DNA of 64,000 nt from CAIVAT01 sp049317265. Lineage in GTDB: Bacteria > Bacteroidota > Bacteroidia > Bacteroidales > FEN-979. The DNA lies in the NCBI GenBank assembly GCA_049317265.1, contig JBMOIP010000005.1:1-64000 (forward strand), written 5' to 3'. Positions 40,376-50,044 of this stretch are shown here, one piece after another. The number at the start of each line of letters is the position of its first letter. The first letter of the stretch is position 1. The position numbers and the translations under genes were made by a program. The notes beneath the pieces were generated by a model. It ran no database searches. It had not been told where the DNA came from and saw nothing but the letters and a program-made list of their open reading frames with translations.

Positions 40376-42937
40376 CTATTTTCCTCCCTGGCACTCCTTC
40401 TTAAAAATGGAATATGCCGGGTTATACCCCAGTTTTACAGCCTTTTGCAAATCGGCACACGATAGCTCCCGTTTTCCAGAGTTGAGGTAAACGAGCGCCC
40501 GGTTGAAGTAAGCGATGGGATATTCTGAATTTTCCCTGATGGCAGCACTGAGATCTTTGATAGCCAGTTCGGTTTTACCCATGCTGGCATAGGCAATTCC
40601 CCGGCTCGATAAGGCCTCAACATAGTCACTCTTGTACTTGATGGCATTGTTGAAACAATTCATCGCTTCGCCGAACTGCTTTGTTTTACCGTATGCGTTG
40701 CCGAGGTTATACCATGCTTCGGGAAAATCAGGTTTGGTGTCAAGCGCCTTTTTGTAAAGGGAGATCGCCTCCTGCAACTTCCCCGATGCCTCCATTAACA
40801 TTGCCTGTTTGTTAAGTTGAGCCGGTTGCATGCCTGGCAAATCACCGGCTGCGATTCCTGCATTCTTCATAAACCCTTCAGCCGCATATTTGGGGTCAAG
40901 TTCAGCAGCCTTCTTATAATCAGCTTTGGCACCTTCCGGATCTTTCATCGCCTTTTTTATCAACGACCTGGTATAATAATGTTCACCCGATTTTGGATTG
41001 AGACGGATACTTTCGGTCATATCTGCCAATGCTTCAGGATACTGTTTCCTTGAAAACTGAACGGCGCCCCGGTTTTTATATCCCAGGAAATCTTTTGGGC
41101 TGATCCTGATGCTGGCAGTATAATCTTCAATGGCTCCTGTGACATCGCCAAGCTGAAATTTCAGGTTTCCACGGTTATTGTAGAACTCACTGTTTCCGGG
41201 CTCGATCGCTATAGCCGCTGAATAATCTGCCAGGGCTCCGGCAAGATCACTCTTCAGCTTTTTTACGGCTGCCCGGTTCGTGTAGGCTGATGTGTATTTG
41301 GGATTGATCGTAATCGCCTTATCCAAATCACTGATGGCACCGTCATAATCCTTCATTTCTGATTTAAGACTGGCCCTGCTGGTATAAAGTTCAAGCTGCT
41401 CCGGTTTTAAGCGAACAGCTATGTTGTAGTCCTTCAGGGCATTATCGTAATCCTGCAACATTTTTCGCGACATCGCCCGGTTGATATAGGCATTCACCAC
41501 ACTCGAGTCGAACCTGAGTGTGGCATCAAAATCTGCAATCGACCCCAGGTAGTCCTTCTCCATGCTGCGGGAATGGCCACGGTTGATGTATGCACGCCAG
41601 AAGGTAGCATCAAGGTTAAGGCACTCCGTGTAATCCGCAATGGCATCCTTATACCTGGCTGAATCCATCCTTACATTCCCGCGGTTATACCAGGCTACAG
41701 GAATACGGGTGTTTTTTGAAAGTGCATCGCTCCACAATGTGTCGGAATTTAACCATGCCTTGCTTTGCTGAAAAGTCAGAAACATTAGAATAACCGTATA
41801 AACAGCCACAATTCCCCAGGCAATTTTCTCCTTTGCGATGTATTTCCTGTCGGTTAAATAGTAGCCAACAAGGAAAAAATATCCGATGGACGGGATATAG
41901 GCATACCTGTCGGCCATAATGGCCCGGCCAACAGGCAACAACTGAAGCAACAGAATAATGTTCAACAGGAAGAAAGCGAGGCCGAAAAACAGGGGTTTCG
42001 ACCTCTTCCACGACATGATGAGTAAAACAAAGAAAGCAATTGCAGGAATAATGCATAACCAATAGAGCAACGGAACCTCTCCAACATTTCCCAGGATGGG
42101 GTAGGGGTAATAAACAGAGAGTAAGAATGGGTAGAACAGTTTAAGTATATACATCAGCAACCCATAGGACGCAAATGCCACCCGCTGCTGAACAGGGAAA
42201 TTTGCCATGATGGTCGCGTCGGCGCCAGCCTGGGCCCTGAAAGCAACAATACCGAAGATAAGCGCCATGATCAGAAAGGGAACCTTTTCAACAAGAATTT
42301 TCACCTCCGTCCATTTGCGCCCCATGAAAATATCAACCAGGAACAGGGTCACTGCAAGGGTTACAGCCTGCCCTTTTGACAAACAGGAAAGCAGGAAGAA
42401 CAACAAACTTAATCCAAACCACTTCTTATCATTTTTTGGGACATAGCGGATGTAACTGTATAGCGACAGGAGATAAAAGCATGTATACAAAACATCTTTC
42501 CGTTCTGAAATCCATGCAACAGATTCCACATGAAGAGCATGAACACCAAACAGCATTCCGGCAATAACTGCAAGTTGTAAATTCCCTGTCAGTCGCTTCA
42601 GGACCAGCAATACCAAAATGGAGTTAACAATATGAATAAGGATATTGGTAAGATGAAAAACAAATGGATCGAATTTGTTTATCTGGTAGTCAATGGCCAG
42701 TGAAAGCATTGCCAATGGGTGGTAATTGCCCATGAAATTCTCGGTAAATATTGCCGACAGGTTTTTAAAGGATAGGGATTTGATATAGGGATTTCCTCCC
42801 ACATACACCATGTCGTCCCAATTGGTAAAAGTTCCTTTTAAGGCAGGGAAATAAGCAATAAAGGTGGCCAGGGCGATCAGGAACATCCAAAACATCGGAT
42901 GGTCAAATAAGGCAAACGGACGGTTGTTCTGTTTCAT
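40376..42937 (-). CDS. TMTC-like membrane glycosyltransferase with long TPR tail
   Basis: The 853-aa protein begins with about ten transmembrane helices (residues 10-395). After the first helix it has FTNWDDMVYVGGNPYI, then GNYHPLAMLSLAIDYQI and FHLTNILIHIVNSILVLLVL, the pattern of the TMTC/O-mannosyltransferase-like GT-C group; the acidic pair (DD) after helix 1 corresponds to the catalytic Asp of GT-C enzymes. About twelve TPR repeats follow from about residue 410 (YNRGNVRMDSARYKDAIADYTECL, YINRGHSRSMEKDYLGSIADF). Donor and acceptor are unknown; modification of secreted proteins is inferred from the family. Divergent from its 591-aa paralogue, with 84 bp between. Confidence 0.85.
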   Translation of the reverse strand: MKQNNRPFALFDHPMFWMFLIALATFIAYFPALKGTFTNWDDMVYVGGNPYIKSLSFKNLSAIFTENFMGNYHPLAMLSLAIDYQINKFDPFVFHLTNILIHIVNSILVLLVLKRLTGNLQLAVIAGMLFGVHALHVESVAWISERKDVLYTCFYLLSLYSYIRYVPKNDKKWFGLSLLFFLLSCLSKGQAVTLAVTLFLVDIFMGRKWTEVKILVEKVPFLIMALIFGIVAFRAQAGADATIMANFPVQQRVAFASYGLLMYILKLFYPFLLSVYYPYPILGNVGEVPLLYWLCIIPAIAFFVLLIMSWKRSKPLFFGLAFFLLNIILLLQLLPVGRAIMADRYAYIPSIGYFFLVGYYLTDRKYIAKEKIAWGIVAVYTVILMFLTFQQSKAWLNSDTLWSDALSKNTRIPVAWYNRGNVRMDSARYKDAIADYTECLNLDATFWRAYINRGHSRSMEKDYLGSIADFDATLRFDSSVVNAYINRAMSRKMLQDYDNALKDYNIAVRLKPEQLELYTSRASLKSEMKDYDGAISDLDKAITINPKYTSAYTNRAAVKKLKSDLAGALADYSAAIAIEPGNSEFYNNRGNLKFQLGDVTGAIEDYTASIRISPKDFLGYKNRGAVQFSRKQYPEALADMTESIRLNPKSGEHYYTRSLIKKAMKDPEGAKADYKKAAELDPKYAAEGFMKNAGIAAGDLPGMQPAQLNKQAMLMEASGKLQEAISLYKKALDTKPDFPEAWYNLGNAYGKTKQFGEAMNCFNNAIKYKSDYVEALSSRGIAYASMGKTELAIKDLSAAIRENSEYPIAYFNRALVYLNSGKRELSCADLQKAVKLGYNPAYSIFKKECQGGK

Positions 42938-42965
42938 AGGGTTTATAATTAGCGAATTTACAAAT

Positions 42966-42997
42966 TTTGTCCTGAATGATAAATATTTCTACCTTTA
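42966..42997 (+). promoter_or_regulatory. putative promoter of 591-aa TMTC-like gene
   Basis: TTTG at 42966-42969, 20 bases, TACCTTTA at 42990-42997 (seven of eight matches), 24 bases before the TTG start at 43022. Confidence 0.45.
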
Positions 42998-43021
42998 TCT
43001 GCCATTTAACCTTACCGAATC

Positions 43022-44797
43022 TTGAAGAAAAAGCAAATCACAGGAGAGGTGCAACTCTACCAATATTCTGCACTGTGGGTCATCCTAATCCCTTTTATAC
43101 TATACATTTCAGCCATACGGCTTGGGTTTGTTTACTTTGACGATGACATCCTGATCCTCGATAATTTTGAAAAACTCAGCCATTTCAAAAACCTGGGCCT
43201 GGCTTTCCACAGCGATGCATTTTTTTCAAACATGAGTCCATATTACCGCCCGCTCATGAATGTGTCGTTCATGGTTGATGCTGCGATAGGAGGCAAGATG
43301 CCGGCCATGTTCCATTTCAGCAACCTTGTGTATCACCTGGGTTCATGCGTCACATTGCTCTGGCTGCTTACGTTGATGGGATTCTCTAAACCCAAGGCGC
43401 TGGCCGGAACACTATTGTTTAGCGTTCACCCGATGATGGGACATGCCGTACTTTGGATTCCTGCCCGGGGTGACTTGCTGGTTACCTTATTTGCTCTCCT
43501 GGCATTTGCCATGTTTCTTCGTTTTCTCCGGGATAAAAAAGTACACTTTCTGCTCCTTCACTTGTTGTGCCTCACAGCTGCCATTTTTTCCAAGGAATCG
43601 GCCGTGTTTTTACCGCTTCTCTTCATTTTTTGGCTGGTCATACGTAAGGAGCGGATCTTCGACCGCAGAATGTTCGTTGTCTATATCGGCTGGCTCGTTA
43701 TTTTCAGCTTTTGGTATTACATGCGAATGATAACCATTGAACAGCACAGCGACGGACAGCAGGGAATTTCGTCAATGATCCGGAATCTCCCTTTCCTCCC
43801 GGAAGCGGTGGCAAGGTTCTTCTTCCCGTTCATGTTGCCGGTCACCCCTGTGTTTTCATGGGTTTATACACTTTCGGGAGTGGTGGCGGCCATCGCCGTG
43901 ATTGTTTTTATTTTCAGGTATAAAACCAGGGAAAATTTACCACTGATCATCTTCGGGGCATTATGGTTCCTGGGTTTTTGTTTGCCCAATATGTTTGTCA
44001 GGCTTGTTTCTGCCGACGATAGTTTCGAATACCTTTTACACCGTACCTATTTGCCCTACGTCGGCTTTCTCATCATGTTACTTTCGGTTTTACCGGATAA
44101 ATGGTTTGTTTTGCGGAGTAAACCTTATAATATAATCTTTGCAAGTGTCCTGGTAATTTTATCCGTTACCTCTGTCCTTCAGCAGAACAAGTACCTGAAT
44201 GCTTCTGAATACTGGGGTTCATCTGTAAAGTATGCACCATCGAAAGCGTGGTTTCATTATTACCTTGGGAGATATTATTTTAAGCAGAAGGACTACGTAA
44301 ATTTCGGCAAGTATCTCCAAACGGCCGATAGCCTGAAATCCTATCCGGAGTTTCAGTATCACATGGGTATGGTTGCTTTGCAGGATAAGAAACAACTTGA
44401 ACGTGCATACGGTTATTTCAAGCAGGCGTTTAGCAAGGGTTATGGAGGAACTGAGGCACACGCTAATTTTGTAACGCTTTGCATAGAATCAAGCAGTGAT
44501 TATTTCCAGAGAGGGTCCTATGCAATGGCCATTTCAAGGTGTGAGGAGGCTTTGGCAAATGACCCTAACAACTCTGTCGCAGCCTACAACCTGGGGATAT
44601 ATTTAGTGAATGCCGGACAGAAACCTCGGGCAGCATACATGTGGAGGCGTGCAATCCTGTTGAATCCCGGTCTTACTGAAGCCTACCGAAGCTTATGCCT
44701 GTACTACATCTATGACGCAAAAAAGGCTGATTCAGCGGCCTGGTTTGCCCGTGAATTCAATAATCACGGGGGTACAGGCAACTTAATCAGCCCTTGA
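43022..44797 (+). CDS. TMTC-like membrane glycosyltransferase with short TPR tail
   Basis: The 591-aa protein has about ten transmembrane helices at 15-395 and the GT-C style opening LGFVYFDDDILILDN, MSPYYRPLMNVSFMVDAAI and FHFSNLVYHLGSCVTLLWLL, matching the 853-aa neighbour. About three TPR-like repeats follow (WFHYYLGRYYFKQKDYVNFGKYL, AAYNLGIYLVNAGQKPRAAYMWRRAI). The start is a TTG: a stop lies five codons upstream in the same frame and no ATG is nearby, so the TTG is the only reasonable start. It converges on the PepSY-like gene, 15 bp apart. Confidence 0.82.
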   Translation: MKKKQITGEVQLYQYSALWVILIPFILYISAIRLGFVYFDDDILILDNFEKLSHFKNLGLAFHSDAFFSNMSPYYRPLMNVSFMVDAAIGGKMPAMFHFSNLVYHLGSCVTLLWLLTLMGFSKPKALAGTLLFSVHPMMGHAVLWIPARGDLLVTLFALLAFAMFLRFLRDKKVHFLLLHLLCLTAAIFSKESAVFLPLLFIFWLVIRKERIFDRRMFVVYIGWLVIFSFWYYMRMITIEQHSDGQQGISSMIRNLPFLPEAVARFFFPFMLPVTPVFSWVYTLSGVVAAIAVIVFIFRYKTRENLPLIIFGALWFLGFCLPNMFVRLVSADDSFEYLLHRTYLPYVGFLIMLLSVLPDKWFVLRSKPYNIIFASVLVILSVTSVLQQNKYLNASEYWGSSVKYAPSKAWFHYYLGRYYFKQKDYVNFGKYLQTADSLKSYPEFQYHMGMVALQDKKQLERAYGYFKQAFSKGYGGTEAHANFVTLCIESSSDYFQRGSYAMAISRCEEALANDPNNSVAAYNLGIYLVNAGQKPRAAYMWRRAILLNPGLTEAYRSLCLYYIYDAKKADSAAWFAREFNNHGGTGNLISP

Positions 44798-44812
44798 AAA
44801 AAGCGAATCTTC

Positions 44813-45247
44813 TTACTTTACCCCGGAGAGGGTTGTTCCGTCGGTATCGAAAGTGAAATTGCTGGTAAATTTAATAACCGCTTTATAGGTTATCTTTTCT
44901 TTGTTATCGGTAATTTGCATGACACTCACCACCTGGTATTTCGGATCAATCAACATCAGTTTGTCTTTTGATTTTTTGGGGAGGTATGATTCATGCACTT
45001 TCCTCTCAATTCTCACCGTCTTGCCTAAAGAATCGAGGACCATAAAGGCGGGAGAATCCATGATGGTTATACTCGCCCTGTAATTGCTCTTTTCTTTCGA
45101 CCATTCAACAGGGATCTCCATTGTTTGCGGAAACTTGGCCTGTAGGTGATCTTTGATGTTCTGTGGCACCTGGTCGGGTCGTAACTGTTGCGAAAAACCA
45201 TAAGTTCCGGCGAGTGCGAAAGCCATGATCAGAATGAATTTTCTCAT
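44813..45247 (-). CDS. secreted PepSY-like domain protein
   Basis: The 144-aa product has a signal peptide (MRKFILIMAFALAGTYGFSQ) and the start of a PepSY-like domain, VPQNIKDHLQAKFPQTMEIPVEWSKEKSNYRASI, the form common in small secreted Bacteroidota proteins related to beta-lactamase-inhibitor-like PepSY. The rest is beta-rich with no motif. Members are periplasmic or surface and of unknown function; PepSY is often taken as an inhibitor or sensor fold. Single gene, facing the TMTC-like gene. Confidence 0.75.
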   Translation of the reverse strand: MRKFILIMAFALAGTYGFSQQLRPDQVPQNIKDHLQAKFPQTMEIPVEWSKEKSNYRASITIMDSPAFMVLDSLGKTVRIERKVHESYLPKKSKDKLMLIDPKYQVVSVMQITDNKEKITYKAVIKFTSNFTFDTDGTTLSGVK

Positions 45248-45295
45248 AAAGGTATTTGGTTATTAGTGATTTCTGGTGAAAGGGAATTGCCGTTT

Positions 45296-45338
45296 ACTTA
45301 TTGACCCTATTGTAACAGATACAATAAGGTCAATAAGT
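45296..45338. repeat. 19-bp inverted repeat (strong hairpin)
   Basis: ACTTATTGACCCTATTGTA and TACAATAAGGTCAATAAGT pair with one mismatch around a 5-base loop. It lies 68 bp after the stop of the PID-CTERM-like gene (minus strand) and upstream of the PepSY-like gene. There is no T-run, so it is not a typical intrinsic terminator; it may be a regulator site or an RNA-stabilising hairpin. Confidence 0.75.
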
Positions 45339-45405
45339 GTGTAATTAAAAATGATTAATTACAAATGGCGATAAAAACAAATCGAAAGTATGCCGGGTAA
45401 ACTGA

Positions 45406-45654
45406 CTAATTCTCAGGCTCAGCAATATTTTCATGTTTAAGTTTACGGGCATTGTACAGCTTCTTACCGCCATAACCAAGACCCAGTGCAAGCAGGATTC
45501 CAAGGCCGCCGTCAATCGGGGCGCCTACCGGAGTTTGACCTCCACCGCTTCCTTGTCCGCCGCCGCTACCCGGAGGGCCTGGAGGATCAGGTAAAGAAAC
45601 TAATGGCAAGGCAAAGATTGCTAGCAGAATAAAAACCAATTTGATCTTTTTCAT
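45406..45654 (-). CDS. small secreted protein with PID-CTERM-like tail
   Basis: The 82-aa product has an N-terminal signal peptide (about 1-22), a Pro/Gly-rich linker (DPPGPPGSGGGQGSGGGQ), and a C-terminal part made of PIDGGLGILLALGLGYGGKKL, a short hydrophobic helix and a basic tail. This tripartite tail is the layout of the PID-CTERM sorting signal described in Bacteroidota small proteins, comparable to PEP-CTERM. The processing enzyme is not established and no exosortase-like gene is in the window. Next to the T9SS proteins, it may be a surface component. The match rests on the motif alone. Confidence 0.65.
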   Translation of the reverse strand: MKKIKLVFILLAIFALPLVSLPDPPGPPGSGGGQGSGGGQTPVGAPIDGGLGILLALGLGYGGKKLYNARKLKHENIAEPEN

Positions 45655-45708
45655 ATATATGTTTTTTTAATTTTCAAATATTTTAACTTACCCGACCTTA
45701 TCGGAATA

Positions 45709-47799
45709 CTACTTGATAAAGACTTTTCCGGCGTTTGTATTGGAATCTCCATCAACTTTAACAAGATAAAATCCCGTTGTAACATTCAAATTGATTTTAT
45801 TCAGGGCATTTGGTTGAATGGATGTTCTGGCTACTTCAACTCCAAGCATGTTGTAAACAACAATGTTACCTTTCATGTCAGTTGGGATGTTCACATAAAC
45901 GGTGCTTTCATTGCTGTAAATCTTGATACCGTTTGATTTATGCTCAGAAACGCCAACCGGGGAGAAGTGGATGTTAAACCTGTGGGCAACATCTCCGGGG
46001 GCGGCGGAAAACGAGTAAGTATGATTGGTCGTCAGATCCTGAATGGTACCGGTTTGAATATCTTCCAGGAAAATATCTGATCCGGCAGTAAATGTTTCAA
46101 GATCGGAGGCGGTCATGGTATAGGTTCCGCTCAGGCCAACTTTTAAGCCCATTGCGACAACCGGACGTGATGCCACATCAGCCATGGAGTTGATGGTAAG
46201 AATTTCAGACGGGGTAATGGAATAAAGCTGTGGAGCATCTTCCAGACCGAATAATTTATAAGCGTCATATTCCGGGTCAAAACCGTTGGTGGCTTCAGCT
46301 CTGAAATGAATGAACGCTGCATCTTCGCCGCCTTCGCTGCCTTTTACATTCAACGTAAGCAGATTTTCTACACTGTTTTTGTAAAGAATAGTGTTTGAGT
46401 GAAGCCTGGATGCTGCAGGTATAGTAAGACTGGGGCTGGCAGCGCTGAGGGCCTGGACAAAAAAGGCCTGTTCAGCAGGAATGATACCGCCGGTAAGTAA
46501 ACCAATGGTTCCATTGTAAGAAGCATAGTTATGTGAAGCGGCGTTCCATGTATACACTGAACCCAGGAGGTTTGATTTGGTTAATGAATTCCAGCTGATG
46601 GCACATGGGTAAGGATTGCCAAGTAAGTTCCATCCGGCGCCTGTTCCAGCGTGATAGGTAACTGCAGGTGCATAGGATGCATTGTTGTTGAATGTACCGC
46701 CAGTGAAGGTTACAAGACCATCAGGGGCATGTTTGGCAAGGCCGTATCCGACGCCAGGAACAAGGGGAATAGAAGTTGGGATGGTAAGCGTATCCCATCT
46801 TCCCAGTGTTTCATTCCATTGGTTCAGCATACTTCCCGTAAAGGTGGCAATGGTTGCCCCGCTAACCGGTGAAGATACATAATGCCAGATGGTGGTGGCT
46901 GTCGGGAAACCGAGTGTCCAGTTGGCAGTAACCCACCTTTGTGCAGAGGTAGCACCGTTTACAGACAGAGTTCCATTATTCAAGAAGGATCCTGTATTTA
47001 GTGCATCGCCTTCTATAACGAAGTTGCCAAGAACATTTAATGCAACTGCAGGGGCACTAAAAGGAACAGTAAGTGAACCTGTTGAGTTGATAGTCAGATT
47101 GTTACATTTTGGCATTACCACATTAGAATAATTGATCTGAACTTCTTCCCCTGTAATAAATACATTGGCTGCAAATGACGGAGTTGTTCCTTCTTGCCAG
47201 GATGTCTGATCATTCCAATCGAAAGGACCGCCAGTTGCAATAGAGTGAATATTGTAAGTTCCTGTTGCAGCACCTGAAACAGTATTGTCAGTATATGAAC
47301 TTATTATAACAGACCCACTTAAATCTGCAAAAGAACATAAATTTCCAACATCTGGGGCTCTTCTAAGATGCATTGCTGTGGTTGTTCCACCGGTATATAC
47401 AAAATCTAAAATTACAATTTGCCTGTTATTCATATTGACATTCCCAAGTGTTGGGGATTCCCATAAAATAAATAGGAGATTGGCGCCAAAATATGGATTG
47501 TATGTAATCGAGCCATAAAGTGGATTGAAACCATCTGGACCTAAAGGACTTAATACATTTTGGTTGTAATCAATATAAATATTTGCAGAGACAATTGGTT
47601 TATTCGGGCCGGTTGCTGTTGTGATAGTCACAGGTACATGAACAATATCACCGACATTTAATCCAGAGATATTTGGAGCGAGGCTTATCGAACTTACTGC
47701 ATCGGGGTTCTGTGGATTTTGACCCAAAGTTACCAATGAACATAATCCGATAAAGAGCATGATAACGCCTTTTACGAAATTTATAAAGTTAATTTTCAT
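45709..47799 (-). CDS. T9SS-sorted cohesin-like surface protein
   Basis: The 696-aa product has a signal peptide (MKINFINFVKGVIMLFIGLC, end near LGQ) and a cohesin-like domain at about 30-170 (VGDIVHVPVTI, VSANIYIDYNQNVLSPLG, the last being the strand typical of cohesins). The central part to about 610 has a G8/autotransporter-like 'SLTVPFSAPAVALNVLGNFVIEGDA' stretch and LGNPYPCAISWNS, found in many Bacteroidota surface proteins. A T9SS type A sorting domain ends the protein (about 616-696: NIVVYNMLGVEVARTSI, GFYLVKVDGD, KVFIK). Export through the outer membrane is expected. Ligand unknown. First in a block of four cohesin-like genes followed by the giant protein. Confidence 0.85.
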   Translation of the reverse strand: MKINFINFVKGVIMLFIGLCSLVTLGQNPQNPDAVSSISLAPNISGLNVGDIVHVPVTITTATGPNKPIVSANIYIDYNQNVLSPLGPDGFNPLYGSITYNPYFGANLLFILWESPTLGNVNMNNRQIVILDFVYTGGTTTAMHLRRAPDVGNLCSFADLSGSVIISSYTDNTVSGAATGTYNIHSIATGGPFDWNDQTSWQEGTTPSFAANVFITGEEVQINYSNVVMPKCNNLTINSTGSLTVPFSAPAVALNVLGNFVIEGDALNTGSFLNNGTLSVNGATSAQRWVTANWTLGFPTATTIWHYVSSPVSGATIATFTGSMLNQWNETLGRWDTLTIPTSIPLVPGVGYGLAKHAPDGLVTFTGGTFNNNASYAPAVTYHAGTGAGWNLLGNPYPCAISWNSLTKSNLLGSVYTWNAASHNYASYNGTIGLLTGGIIPAEQAFFVQALSAASPSLTIPAASRLHSNTILYKNSVENLLTLNVKGSEGGEDAAFIHFRAEATNGFDPEYDAYKLFGLEDAPQLYSITPSEILTINSMADVASRPVVAMGLKVGLSGTYTMTASDLETFTAGSDIFLEDIQTGTIQDLTTNHTYSFSAAPGDVAHRFNIHFSPVGVSEHKSNGIKIYSNESTVYVNIPTDMKGNIVVYNMLGVEVARTSIQPNALNKINLNVTTGFYLVKVDGDSNTNAGKVFIK

Positions 47800-47839
47800 A
47801 TGTTTGGATATTTTAAATTATACAATTATATATCAATTA

Positions 47840-49978
47840 TTAAAATGGGTATGAGCCATTAACATCCCCAGAGACAGTCCCAAGAAAATTAGTACCTGGA
47901 ACATTGGAGTTATTAACAACCACATTTGGATTTTGGAATAACCAATCTGGAGCAAGATAGAAGGGATTAGGAATAAGACCTGCAATTCTACGGCGTAATG
48001 GGATCACATCTCCATTATCAACAAGTCCATCTTGGTTAATGTCTCCCGCACGGATCCTAAGTGGGTTTAAATCCATTGTGTTTGGTATCAACCCAGCAAT
48101 ATACCTTCTTAAGTTGATTACATCACCTTGATCAACTCCTGCCCAGGCAGCTGTTGTTGAAGCATAAAGGTAGTAGGTGCCATTTGGAACTGATACTGTA
48201 TAGAAACCAGCAGCATCGGTAGTGGTGGTTGCAATAACATTTGGAACAGGTGTGGTGGCCGGAGCAACTGGCTCAGGACCATCTTTTACATAAATGGTTG
48301 CATTGGGGATGGCGATATTAACAGCGGGTGAATTGTCATAATTGAGGTTACCGCTGATCGTATAGTTTAAGTTCACATTCACTCCGCCATTGTGCCAGTT
48401 TGCGGGTACGATGGTACCACTCATGTTGGCCAGTTGGCATCCGTCGCTGAAAGCGATCTGGGTGGTTGCATTTCCTGAGGCAGCATAATTGAAATTGAGG
48501 GTGATAAACGGTGTTCCGTTAACAATAACAGGTGTTACACTGCTCCAGGCAATATGAAGGACATTGCCGGTGAGCTGAACAATCGCGTTATTAGGATTCA
48601 ATGCATTCACATAGGTGAGTTTTGATAAGTCAAAAGCGATGTTCATAGTCACAGCGCCAATTTCGGTTCCCGATGGAATGTCGGTAAAGGTAACCGGAAT
48701 GGCTACGGCAGAAGGGCTTGGGGCATTAACAAAGCCAATGTTTGCATTAACGATGGCCGGAGCAGGGGAAACTGATCCGTTGGTATAGCCTACGCCAATC
48801 GGGGTGCCGTCAGAGAACTGGGTTCCATTTGCAAAATTCACACTGGCAGTGCCAACTCCATTATACATGAAACGCAGAACAAGGAACTGACCGTTGATGG
48901 AAGGCGCACCGGGATTGGTATATAAAATATTGATGGTGCCGTTGCCTGAATAGGTAGTAACAGGATACATAGCATTAACAACACCTACAAAGGTCATACG
49001 TGGAAAATCATAAGTGAAATTGGCATCAAAATTATTGGTGCCTGCAGGCATTCCGGTAAATGTTAGAGGAAGATCGATCATTTGTCCCTGTATAGCCGTT
49101 GTGAGGGTTGGCAAGGAAGCAAAGGCGGTGATGACAGGTGCCGGGGCTACACTGCCATTATGATAAGTTACTGGAATGTTGTTAAAAGGAGAAACTGTTG
49201 TAATCACGCATCCTGTGCTGAAATTAACATTCGTTGATGCCAGGGTGATATAGCTGAAGTTCAGGTTGAACTGGCTAGAGTTAATATCTTTTCCGGTAGG
49301 ACTTGTCCATGTAATGGTGATCACATTGCCGGAAACATTCGAGATTACTCCGCTTGTAAGATTTCCTGTTCCTGCAACACTGATAAATGTGAGTTTGGTA
49401 GGATCATAAGAAATCCGTTGGGTTATTGACCCAATAGTAGTAGGAAACCCAGCATAGGATACAGGAACCTGAACGGTTCCCAATGGCGCCGTTACTGTTC
49501 CGATGGTAGCCTGTGCTGTGTTGCTTAGAACCGGGCTGATTGCTCCGTCTGTGAAGGTTCCTGTAAGGATCGTCGGTGTAACACCAACCAGTTTTACAAC
49601 TTCACAATTTAATGGTTGAAAGGCAATGGCGCTGGTCAACCCGTTGTATTTAAAGTTAAGGGTTAACAATCTCCCATTTGCCCAGGTGTGTGGTGTAACA
49701 TTGGTCCAAATAACCGTTACAACATTACCGCCGACTGAACCAACAGAGAGACCTGGTTGTGAAAAATTGGTCACGTTCTGAAATGTCAATACAGCAGGAT
49801 CAACCTGGATGTAGAATTGAAATGAGCCTATGCTGGTAAAACCTGTTACATCGAGGTTGACAGACACATTCTCATTTGGGCTTGCTGTAACTGTTTGCAG
49901 CATTGCAGTGTATTGTCCGAACGATAAAGATCCGAAAACCAACACCATCAGCATTGTAAATGTAAATTTTCTCATCAT
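47840..49978 (-). CDS. secreted protein with four cohesin-like repeats and a dockerin-like end
   Basis: The 712-aa product has a signal peptide (MMRKFTFTMLMVLVFGSLSFG) and four cohesin-like modules at about 22-150, 152-280, 281-405 and 408-535, each with the LTFxxV strand (AVLTFQNV, LTFISVAG, MTFVGVVN, LTYVNALN). Next comes a CNA-B/SD-like module at about 540-608 and a dockerin-like pair, DQGDVINLRRYIAGL and GDINQDGLVDNGDVIPLRR, in which the Asp-rich loop with D-x-N-x-D is a calcium-binding motif. No T9SS sorting domain is visible at the C-terminus; the end (SGDVNGSYPF) is unusual. It could be held through its dockerin-like part by a cohesin of a neighbouring protein. Confidence 0.82.
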   Translation of the reverse strand: MMRKFTFTMLMVLVFGSLSFGQYTAMLQTVTASPNENVSVNLDVTGFTSIGSFQFYIQVDPAVLTFQNVTNFSQPGLSVGSVGGNVVTVIWTNVTPHTWANGRLLTLNFKYNGLTSAIAFQPLNCEVVKLVGVTPTILTGTFTDGAISPVLSNTAQATIGTVTAPLGTVQVPVSYAGFPTTIGSITQRISYDPTKLTFISVAGTGNLTSGVISNVSGNVITITWTSPTGKDINSSQFNLNFSYITLASTNVNFSTGCVITTVSPFNNIPVTYHNGSVAPAPVITAFASLPTLTTAIQGQMIDLPLTFTGMPAGTNNFDANFTYDFPRMTFVGVVNAMYPVTTYSGNGTINILYTNPGAPSINGQFLVLRFMYNGVGTASVNFANGTQFSDGTPIGVGYTNGSVSPAPAIVNANIGFVNAPSPSAVAIPVTFTDIPSGTEIGAVTMNIAFDLSKLTYVNALNPNNAIVQLTGNVLHIAWSSVTPVIVNGTPFITLNFNYAASGNATTQIAFSDGCQLANMSGTIVPANWHNGGVNVNLNYTISGNLNYDNSPAVNIAIPNATIYVKDGPEPVAPATTPVPNVIATTTTDAAGFYTVSVPNGTYYLYASTTAAWAGVDQGDVINLRRYIAGLIPNTMDLNPLRIRAGDINQDGLVDNGDVIPLRRRIAGLIPNPFYLAPDWLFQNPNVVVNNSNVPGTNFLGTVSGDVNGSYPF

Positions 49979-50044
49979 GGTATTTATTTTTATTGTTATT
50001 AAATTTTTATGGGTTCAATGGGTTGTATATATGATTGTTTATTT

